A stretch of DNA of 64,000 nucleotides, from NCBI RefSeq assembly GCF_014192335.1, contig NZ_JACHXU010000005.1, positions 248,001-312,000 of the forward strand, read 5' to 3'. This DNA is from Aporhodopirellula rubra. Lineage in GTDB: Bacteria > Planctomycetota > Planctomycetia > Pirellulales > Pirellulaceae. Below are positions 56,868-64,000 of the stretch, piece after piece (within the stretch, counting starts at the first letter, position 1; the number at the start of each line of letters is the position of its first letter). The notes under the pieces were generated by a model that had not been told where the DNA came from, searched no databases, and saw only the letters and a list, made by a program, of their open reading frames with translations. The position numbers were made by a program, and so were the translations under genes.

Positions 56868-59063
56868 ATGAGCACGTCACCTCTCACCAAAGTTGAAAAC
56901 AGCACCACGGATTGGGATATTCAATCACAAGTTCATCGTGCCCCGGCAGATATCCAAGTACTGAAGCAGGGCGACACCTTTGCAATATTTGACAAATTCG
57001 GCGAGATCGGAACCGCAGGCGATTGCGAGCAGGGCCTCTACCATCTCGGCACACGCTTTCTGTCGAACTGGGAACTGCTCATCAACGAAAAGCGGCCGCT
57101 CCTGTTGAACTCCACCGCGAAAGAAGACAACAGTTCCTTCGTCGTTCAGATGACGACTGCGGAGCTGCCTCAATCGTCACACATTCTCCCGCAAGGGACA
57201 CTTCATGTTTTTCGCAGCATGCTGCTCGACGGCGGAGCATTCTACGAACACCTTCGGCTCAAAAACTATTCACAACGCCCCATCGAACTGGAAATCGAGT
57301 ACCGATATCTCGCGGATTTCCATGACATTTTCGAAGTCCGCGGCGAACGACGTGTGCAGCGCGGTGAATTGCTCGACACGGAAATTGCGGCCTCTGACGT
57401 GAGGCTCGCCTACCGCGGCCTCGACGACCAGTTAAGACAAGTTGAAATCGCGTTCGATGGTGAAATCAAAAGCATTGACGCTCGCAGGTGCGTTCTCAAG
57501 GTACAACTCAACGGGGGCGCCGAAACGACTCTGCATGCAACCGCGAAATGCCGAACCGAGAAACCGGGACACGTTCGCAAATCAGATCCACCGCCACGCA
57601 ATCACGCCGAAGCGATCGTCGGATGGAACAACCGAATCCGGGAAACGGAATCCGAACGAACCGAAATATTCACATCCAATGAAGAGTTCAACGGCTGGCT
57701 CAATCGCAGTAACGCCGACTTGGACATGTTGGTAACGGACACGATTCACGGGCGATATCCGTACGCGGGTGTTCCTTGGTTCGCGACCCCGTTCGGACGT
57801 GACGGAATCATCACCGCGTTAGAGACGCTCTGGGTGCGCCCGAAATTGGCACGGGGCGTTTTGAGTTTCTTGGCCGCGACTCAGGCGACCGAAGTGGATC
57901 CGTCCATCGAAGCCGAACCTGGGAAAATCATTCACGAAATGCGTGATGGCGAGATGGCGGCGTTAGGTGAGATCCCCTTCAAACATTACTACGGGACCGT
58001 GGATGCAACGCCCTTGTTCGTCATCCTCGCGGGTTACTACTACCGCCGCACCAATGACCGTGAATTCATTGAGTACATCTGGCACAACCTTCGCCGTGCG
58101 ATCGAGTGGATCGACAACTACGGGGACGTCGACAACGACGGATTCGTGGAGTACCAGTCGCATAATGACCGTGGCCTCACGCATCAATGCTGGAAGGACA
58201 GCAACAACTCCATTTTTCACAGCGATGGGCGAGATGCCCGGGGCGCCATCGCAGTCAGCGAGGTTCAAGGCTATGTGTACGAGGCAAAGCTGATCGCGGC
58301 TGACCTCGCCGAAGTCATGAATGCGAACGATTGGGCGGAACAATTGCGTGACCAAGCAACTGAACTCAAACGGAAATTCAACGAACAATTTTGGGTTCCA
58401 TCCCTGGGCACGTACGCGATCGCTTTGGACGGCGACAAGAATCCCTGCAAGGTTCGCAACAGTAACGCGGGGCATCTCCTGTGGTCCGGAATTGTGGACG
58501 AGGCGAACGCCGCTTCAGTCGCCTCCTCGCTGACGGATTCACACGCGTTCAACGGATGGGGCATTCGCACCATCAGCGAAGGCGAAGCAAGATTCAATCC
58601 GATGTCCTACCACAACGGATCGGTATGGCCACACGACACGACGATCTGCGCCGCCGGGTTGGCTCGTTACGGGTTTCGCGACGAGTGTGCTCGTGTGACC
58701 GCGGGTCTGTTCGATGCATCGCTCTTCAATGACCTGCATCGCCTCCCAGAGCTATTTTGCGGATTTGATCGGATGCCCGGCCACGCCCCCACTTTGTACC
58801 CGGTTGCCTGTTCACCGCAGGCCTGGGCTGCCGGTGCAGTGTTCCTGTTACTGCAGAGCGTTCTTGGGCTCGCCTTTGCTCCCTCCAAACCACAGGTGCG
58901 ATTCGAAAATCCACGACTTCCTGACTTCCTAAACTGGGTTCGAATCCGCAATCTACGCGTCGGAAATGGCGTCGTGGATATCGCCGTTCATCGCCACCCG
59001 CGTGACGTTGGCTTGAACGTGGAACGCAAGGAAGGCGACATACAAATCGTCGTCCTAGGCTAA
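56868..59063 (+). CDS. Amylo-alpha-1,6-glucosidase / glycogen-debranching-type enzyme
   Basis: A 731-residue cytosolic protein. The N-terminal domain (about 35-230; FAIFDKFGEIG, GLYHLGTRFLSNWEL, HVFRSMLLDGGAFYEHL) is the bacterial debranching N-domain. Residues about 290-700 form an (alpha/alpha)6 barrel with GVPWFATPFGRDGIITAL, KIIHEMRDGEMA, QCWKDSNNSIFHSDG and NGSVWPHDTTI, which carry likely acidic catalytic residues. It should hydrolyse alpha-1,6 or related glucosidic bonds; similar proteins are also annotated only as glycogen debranching enzymes. It follows the glycosyltransferase by about 230 bases with no strong promoter seen between, so read-through is likely. Confidence 0.88.
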   Translation: MSTSPLTKVENSTTDWDIQSQVHRAPADIQVLKQGDTFAIFDKFGEIGTAGDCEQGLYHLGTRFLSNWELLINEKRPLLLNSTAKEDNSSFVVQMTTAELPQSSHILPQGTLHVFRSMLLDGGAFYEHLRLKNYSQRPIELEIEYRYLADFHDIFEVRGERRVQRGELLDTEIAASDVRLAYRGLDDQLRQVEIAFDGEIKSIDARRCVLKVQLNGGAETTLHATAKCRTEKPGHVRKSDPPPRNHAEAIVGWNNRIRETESERTEIFTSNEEFNGWLNRSNADLDMLVTDTIHGRYPYAGVPWFATPFGRDGIITALETLWVRPKLARGVLSFLAATQATEVDPSIEAEPGKIIHEMRDGEMAALGEIPFKHYYGTVDATPLFVILAGYYYRRTNDREFIEYIWHNLRRAIEWIDNYGDVDNDGFVEYQSHNDRGLTHQCWKDSNNSIFHSDGRDARGAIAVSEVQGYVYEAKLIAADLAEVMNANDWAEQLRDQATELKRKFNEQFWVPSLGTYAIALDGDKNPCKVRNSNAGHLLWSGIVDEANAASVASSLTDSHAFNGWGIRTISEGEARFNPMSYHNGSVWPHDTTICAAGLARYGFRDECARVTAGLFDASLFNDLHRLPELFCGFDRMPGHAPTLYPVACSPQAWAAGAVFLLLQSVLGLAFAPSKPQVRFENPRLPDFLNWVRIRNLRVGNGVVDIAVHRHPRDVGLNVERKEGDIQIVVLG

Positions 59064-59199
59064 GCGTTCATCAAAAGCGATGGTCCCGCTGGATTCGAGC
59101 GACAGCGGCCACCGATGACCTGCATTAATCGTTATTGACGTTCGATTCGTTTCTCTCAAATAGCGAGGCAAATCGAAAATTCCATCTTAAAAAATGTGA

Positions 59200-59216
59200 T
59201 TGGTACGGCCGTTGCT
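59200..59216 (+). promoter_or_regulatory. Sigma-54 (-24/-12) promoter of the first hsp20 gene
   Basis: TTGGTACGGCCGTTGCT matches YTGGCACGRNNNTTGCW at 16 of 17 positions (T for C at one core base). Transcription would start near 59228, about 80 bases before the hsp20 ATG. Confidence 0.72.
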
Positions 59217-59306
59217 TTTTCTTGGCTCACGGCAGTTAAGACTGCCAAAAATGCAAAAGACCAAATCAAACAATCTTCTTTTGGCCCCGCTTGAAAGGAG
59301 CAAAAA

Positions 59307-59741
59307 ATGTTAGCCACACGATGGGAACCCTGGACCGAACTGAATCGATTGAGCCGCGAGATGGATCGCCTTTTTAGCCGCGGCGGAAATGCCATCAACA
59401 GCGTCACAGGCGTCGGGACTTTTCCGGCTCTGAACGTATGGGGAGACAACGACAACCTCTACGCCGAAGCCGAACTGCCTGGATTCGCTCTCGATGATTT
59501 GGAGATCTACGTCATCGGCAACCAACTCACGATCAAAGGCGAACGACGGCCGCCCGAACATGATGGTGGAACGTGGCATCGTCAGGAACGTGGGTACGGG
59601 AAGTTTAGCCGAATGATTGAATTGCCCGGCGACATCGACGCCGATCGAGTATCAGCCGAACTGAACAATGGCGTCTTGCACGTCACTCTACCTAAGTGCG
59701 AAGCGGTTAAACCACGCCGCATTGAGGTTACCTCGAACTGA
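59307..59741 (+). CDS. Hsp20 / alpha-crystallin small heat-shock protein
   Basis: A 144-residue ATP-independent chaperone. The N-terminal arm (WEPWTELNRLSREMDRLFSR) precedes the alpha-crystallin domain (about 40-135; LYAEAELPGFALDDLEIYVI, LTIKGERRPPE, FSRMIELPGDIDADRVSAEL, NGVLHVTLPK). It binds unfolding proteins as oligomers; no separate C-terminal I-x-I anchor is visible beyond RRIEVTSN. The gene has a strong ribosome site (GAAAGGAGC), a sigma-54-type promoter upstream and a hairpin terminator downstream. Confidence 0.95.
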   Translation: MLATRWEPWTELNRLSREMDRLFSRGGNAINSVTGVGTFPALNVWGDNDNLYAEAELPGFALDDLEIYVIGNQLTIKGERRPPEHDGGTWHRQERGYGKFSRMIELPGDIDADRVSAELNNGVLHVTLPKCEAVKPRRIEVTSN

Positions 59742-59745
59742 TAAG

Positions 59746-59764
59746 ACGCCCCGGCGGGCGTTTT
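59746..59764 (+). terminator. Intrinsic terminator after the first hsp20
   Basis: ACGCCC (59746-59751) and GGGCGT (59756-59761) form a perfect 6-bp stem over CGGC, followed by TTT, starting 5 bases after the hsp20 stop. Confidence 0.6.
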
Positions 59765-59775
59765 CGAAGAAAGCC

Positions 59776-59823
59776 ATGCACGCCTGACGCACAACGCATG
59801 AATGTGCGTCCTCCGGCGTGCAT
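59776..59823 (+). repeat. Long two-part hairpin in the leader of the second hsp20
   Basis: An outer 9-bp stem ATGCACGCC (59776-59784) / GGCGTGCAT (59815-59823) encloses an inner 7-bp stem GACGCAC (59786-59792) / GTGCGTC (59804-59810). It lies about 75 bases upstream of the second hsp20 ATG. Without a following T-run it is not a standard terminator; it could protect the message or act as a folded leader element. Confidence 0.55.
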
Positions 59824-59896
59824 GCTCTCTGCGTTCGAACCGCCGGCCCCGTCTATCTCATTGGCACTTGAATGAACTTTCCAAAGGAGAAATCAA

Positions 59897-60310
59897 ATGA
59901 GCAGCACAACCATGACCACGGCGAATCAAGACGTTAACAAGCAAACCGAACGTTCCGAAATGTCCAACGGACAATCGCACCGACCCACTTTTCAACCTCG
60001 TTTTGACATTTGGGAAGGTGACGAAGAACTCGTCCTGTATGGAGACATTCCCGGCGTGAAGAGCGACGATCTTGAGATCAACTTCGAGAATCGCCAACTA
60101 ACCATTCACGGGAAAGTTGGACGTCACCACGATGGCGAAGGCTACCTGTACAGCGAGTACGGCGTTGGCGATTTCCAGCGAACGTTCACGATCGGCGAGG
60201 CCATCAACAGCGAAGCCATCTCGGCCGAACTGCATGACGGAGTCCTTACACTGCATCTGCCAAAATCGGATGCCGCGAAGCCTCGTCGAATCGAAGTAAA
60301 AACGAGCTAA
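59897..60310 (+). CDS. Hsp20 / alpha-crystallin small heat-shock protein (second copy)
   Basis: A 137-residue small heat-shock protein with a polar Gln/Thr/Ser-rich N-terminal arm (about 1-30) and an alpha-crystallin domain (about 35-130; ELVLYGDIPGVKSDDLEINF, LTIHGKVGRHH, FQRTFTIGEAINSEAISAEL, DGVLTLHLPK). It is clearly a diverged partner of the copy just upstream, sharing the KPRRIEV ending. A strong ribosome site (AAAGGAGAAATCAA) precedes the ATG. TTGGCAC occurs at about 59861 but no -12 follows at the right distance, so it may depend on the upstream promoter or another one. Confidence 0.95.
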   Translation: MSSTTMTTANQDVNKQTERSEMSNGQSHRPTFQPRFDIWEGDEELVLYGDIPGVKSDDLEINFENRQLTIHGKVGRHHDGEGYLYSEYGVGDFQRTFTIGEAINSEAISAELHDGVLTLHLPKSDAAKPRRIEVKTS

Positions 60311-60367
60311 TTTGTCAGTGATGGCACCTTCCCCACCTCACGGTTGCGATAGCAAGGTGCCCAGACG

Positions 60368-60410
60368 GTCCGTGCCACGTATCCGCTGATACGCGACACG
60401 GACTTCTTTT
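60368..60410 (+). terminator. Intrinsic terminator after the second hsp20
   Basis: GTCCGTG (60368-60374) pairs with CACGGAC (60397-60403), with an inner CGTATC/GATACG stem, followed by TTCTTTT. Confidence 0.7.
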
Positions 60411-60451
60411 GACTTGGCCGACAATCTCAAGCCATTCCGGGGGAAAAGCAG

Positions 60452-60529
60452 ATGAATGACATCAAAATGCAACGTCGCATCATGTGCATTACAGATGCGT
60501 CTGAGTGCTTAGAACGCCTGGATTGCTAA
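60452..60529 (+). CDS. Possible 25-residue microprotein or gene remnant
   Basis: ATG at 60452 follows a GGGGGAAAAGCAG ribosome-like site and encodes 25 residues (MNDIKMQRRIMCITDASECL, then ERLDC) before TAA. The RRIMCITDAS string recalls the start of universal stress proteins, so this could be a degraded copy. It lies beyond the hsp20 terminator and converges with the activator gene. Support is slight. Confidence 0.25.
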   Translation: MNDIKMQRRIMCITDASECLERLDC

Positions 60530-60540
60530 CGCCTGAAATT

Positions 60541-62202
60541 TCAGAGTTCCTTAACCCGTCGCTGCAACGTTCGGGTACTAATTCCCAACTGTTCCGCGGC
60601 CGCTTTCCGACAACCATCAAACCGGTCAAGTGCCCGGCGAATCGCCTCACGTTCAATGTCGGCCATCGTCATCCCACGGACGAACAAAGGCTCGTCCGCT
60701 TCTCGCTCTTCAGTCGGATCGACATCGAGCATTTTCTGCGAGATCCGACTACGCAACTGTGTTGGATTGATTCCGAGACGCTGTACCGCCTGCTCCTTAT
60801 CGTTGCCTGTTCGCCTGAGAACTTCTTCAACGAGTTGCACTTCCACGGATTCGATGACGTCGTCGTAGAGACACGTAGAATCGAAATCCAACGGAGGAAA
60901 CGAAAGGTCGGCTCCTCCCATCGGTGAAACATTTCTCGGGTGACTGTCATCACCGTTGGTGTCTTGCAAATCAGGCAGTAATTGAGGCGAAATTGGATCT
61001 CGTGAATCGATTTCTTGAACCTGGGCAAGCCTCCCCTTTTCGAAAACGGTGTGCGGCAAAAACTCGGGAAGAATCACAGGGCCTGCCGCTTTCAGCACCG
61101 CTTGCCTCATCACGTTCTGAAGCTCGCGGATATTTCCCGGCCAATGATATTTCCGGAGTGCTTGCATCGCATCAGGCGAAACCACGCGAGCGTCTTTGTG
61201 TAGCTCTAAGCCTGCCAAGCGGCGAAAATACTCCACCAGTAAATCGATGTCTTTACCTCGGTCTCGCAGCGGAGGAAGGTGAATCGCAAACCCATTGAGC
61301 CGGTAGTACAAATCAGCCCGAAACTCCCCATCGCTCACCATCTGTTCGAGGTGGCGGTGCGTCGCCGCGATCACTCGCACGTTGCAATTAATCGTCTCGT
61401 TCCCGCCGACACGCTCAAACTGCCGTTCTTGCAGCACTCGCAGCAACTTGCTCTGCAGTACCGGAGACATGTCGCCAATCTCATCGAGGAACAGGGTACC
61501 GCCGCTGCACTGCTCAAATTTGCCGATCCGTTTGCGGTCCGCGCCGGTAAACGCCCCCTTTTCGTGGCCAAACAGTTCACTTTCGAGCAACGTCTCGGGG
61601 ATTGCCGCACAATTGACCGCGAGAAACGGTCCCTGACCCCTTTCGCTGAATTGATAGAGAGCCCGTGCGACCAATTCTTTCCCCGTACCACTTTCCCCTC
61701 GAATCAAGACAGTGACATCTTGAGCGGCGACAATCCCGATCGACTTGTACACTTCCTGCATCGCGGGACACCGGCCGATGATCGAACGAACATCGTTCGA
61801 TCCTTGATCAACGTTCATTTCGACCGGAGTATTGATCAGTCGTCGAATTTCAATCGCTCGAGCCACCCCATTTCGAAGTTCCGAGACATTAATTGGTTTG
61901 AGCAAATAGTCCAACGCGCCCATCTTCATCGCACAGATCGCATTTTTCGATTCGCTACCCGATGTCACAAAAATGACAGGCAGTTGAGCATCGATCTCGC
62001 GGATCTTGCTCAACACGTCTAACCCGTCACCATCAGGCAGCATCACGTCCAACACAACGACATCAAACGCGCGATGCCGCAGCAGCCTCAACGCCTCCTT
62101 GGCACACTGAGCGGTTTCGACATCGTGGTCTTTTTTTTGCAGGGCATGCCGGACCAAATTGAGATCTGCGGGCTCATCATCAACGACAAGAATACGGGAC
62201 AT
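60541..62202 (-). CDS. Sigma-54-dependent response regulator (NtrC-like) with two C-terminal HTH segments
   Basis: A 553-residue transcription activator. The receiver domain (1-125) has phosphorylation site D52 in VVLDVMLPDG and the K of LKPINV. The AAA+ domain (about 140-370) has Walker A GESGTGKE (169-176), the sigma-54 contact loop GAFTGA (216-221), Walker B GGTLFLDEIG and the arginine-finger segment FRADLYYRLNGF. The C-terminus has two Fis-like HTH segments: VEEVLRRTGNDKEQAVQRLG and, at the very end, RRALDRFDGCRKAAAEQLG with STRTLQRRVKEL. The double HTH is unusual. It should activate the -24/-12 promoters found around it, and one of them lies before this gene itself. It is divergent from the hybrid kinase. 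Confidence 0.95.
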   Translation of the reverse strand: MSRILVVDDEPADLNLVRHALQKKDHDVETAQCAKEALRLLRHRAFDVVVLDVMLPDGDGLDVLSKIREIDAQLPVIFVTSGSESKNAICAMKMGALDYLLKPINVSELRNGVARAIEIRRLINTPVEMNVDQGSNDVRSIIGRCPAMQEVYKSIGIVAAQDVTVLIRGESGTGKELVARALYQFSERGQGPFLAVNCAAIPETLLESELFGHEKGAFTGADRKRIGKFEQCSGGTLFLDEIGDMSPVLQSKLLRVLQERQFERVGGNETINCNVRVIAATHRHLEQMVSDGEFRADLYYRLNGFAIHLPPLRDRGKDIDLLVEYFRRLAGLELHKDARVVSPDAMQALRKYHWPGNIRELQNVMRQAVLKAAGPVILPEFLPHTVFEKGRLAQVQEIDSRDPISPQLLPDLQDTNGDDSHPRNVSPMGGADLSFPPLDFDSTCLYDDVIESVEVQLVEEVLRRTGNDKEQAVQRLGINPTQLRSRISQKMLDVDPTEEREADEPLFVRGMTMADIEREAIRRALDRFDGCRKAAAEQLGISTRTLQRRVKEL

Positions 62203-62278
62203 CGCGGTACTCTGACCTCAATTTCGTAGTACTAAAACTCCCCACTTCGCGACGAGGCGATTGGTCGACAAAGTCAAA

Positions 62279-62295
62279 TTGGCAGCAGATTTGCA
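62279..62295 (+). promoter_or_regulatory. Sigma-54 promoter candidate of the hybrid kinase gene
   Basis: TTGGCAGCAGATTTGCA matches YTGGCACGRNNNTTGCW at 15 of 17 positions, with GG and GC spaced correctly. The predicted start near 62307 is about 45 bases before ATG 62352. It faces the minus-strand site at 62309-62325. Confidence 0.65.
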
Positions 62296-62308
62296 TGTCG
62301 AAAACGGT

Positions 62309-62325
62309 CGCAAGCAGTGTGCCAA
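62309..62325 (-). promoter_or_regulatory. Sigma-54 promoter candidate of the response-regulator gene
   Basis: Read on the minus strand, TTGGCACACTGCTTGCG has the intact TTGGCAC and TTGC elements at the correct spacing; three outer positions differ from consensus. Transcription would start near 62298, about 95 bases before ATG 62202. Confidence 0.62.
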
Positions 62326-62351
62326 TTTGTCGTCCCCCTTTGCTGAAAGTG

Positions 62352-64000
<1,649 letters not shown>

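Noticed and set aside
56801-56893. Short frame beginning ATGAGCACGGCT upstream of the debranching enzyme
   Set aside because: It runs in another frame into the start of the enzyme gene and stops after about 30 codons; no ribosome site is evident and it is probably chance.
58936-58947. GGGTTCGAATCC, a string like the T-arm of a tRNA
   Set aside because: It lies inside the debranching-enzyme coding region and no acceptor, D or anticodon arm can be folded around it.
59860-59878. TTGGCACTTGAATGAACT before the second hsp20 as a sigma-54 promoter
   Set aside because: The -24 half is perfect but no TTGC appears at the -12 position.

Overview
The window looks like chromosome of a marine planctomycete of the Rhodopirellula/Pirellulaceae type. 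The evidence is the set of secreted sulfatases, a PSCyt1-DUF1549-DUF1553 cytochrome paired with a Tat-exported DUF1501 protein, an ECF sigma factor of the Rhodopirellula/Verrucomicrobium kind with a FecR/LamG partner, DUF1080 domains, and heavy use of 4-base start/stop overlaps. I see no rRNA, tRNA, insertion sequence, phage or CRISPR array.

Layout. (1) 1-3518, minus: the end of a polyketide/lipid cluster, with a fatty-acyl-AMP ligase fused to an acyl carrier protein, translationally coupled to a ketosynthase-led PKS that runs off the left edge. (2) 4246-5940, minus: a CPA2 cation/proton antiporter with a TrkA-N domain. (3) 6292-31163: a large polysaccharide locus. On the minus strand, in transcription order, it reads sulfatase, ECF sigma, FecR/LamG protein, Gfo/Idh/MocA oxidoreductase, GH117, GH86, GH2, DUF5060 TIM-barrel protein, sulfatase, sulfatase with a laminin-G-like tail, sulfatase fused to a beta-propeller glycosidase-like domain, and sulfatase fused to DUF1080. 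A GntP-family transporter is divergent. GH86 (agarase/porphyranase), GH117 (anhydro-L-galactosidase) and GH2 (beta-galactosidase) together point to agar or porphyran as substrate, with sulfatases stripping the sulfate esters. There is no SusC/SusD pair.

(4) 31195-37504, minus: a seven-gene locus with a Cys-rich secreted protein, a secreted HMA (MxCxxC) protein, two FtsX-type permeases, an OB-like lipoprotein, a membrane-fusion protein and an ABC ATPase; probably export or repair linked to a thiophilic metal. (5) 38037-42444, plus: a tightly overlapped three-gene operon (SbnA-like PLP synthase, FAD/NAD(P)-binding protein, Y4yA-like PLP decarboxylase), probably making a diaminopropionate-derived small molecule, with a sigma-54-like promoter upstream. 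(6) 42496-48501: housekeeping and miscellaneous genes (DUF421, Tat-exported TIM barrel, hypothetical protein, parvulin, RbgA GTPase, transglutaminase-like protein, VF530 protein). (7) 48991-54075, plus: the PSCyt1/DUF1549/DUF1553 and DUF1501 pair.

(8) 54452-64000: a stress and carbon-storage island with a GrpE paralogue, a 64-residue protein, a GT4 glycosyltransferase, a glycogen-debranching-type glucosidase, two Hsp20 proteins, a sigma-54 activator with a GAFTGA loop, and a divergent hybrid histidine kinase running off the right edge. Five sequences matching the sigma-54 -24/-12 consensus lie before grpE, the glycosyltransferase, the first hsp20, the kinase and (on the minus strand) the activator gene. 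The last two face each other in one short spacer. This self-contained sigma-54 stress regulon and the agar/porphyran locus are the two most interesting parts of the window.
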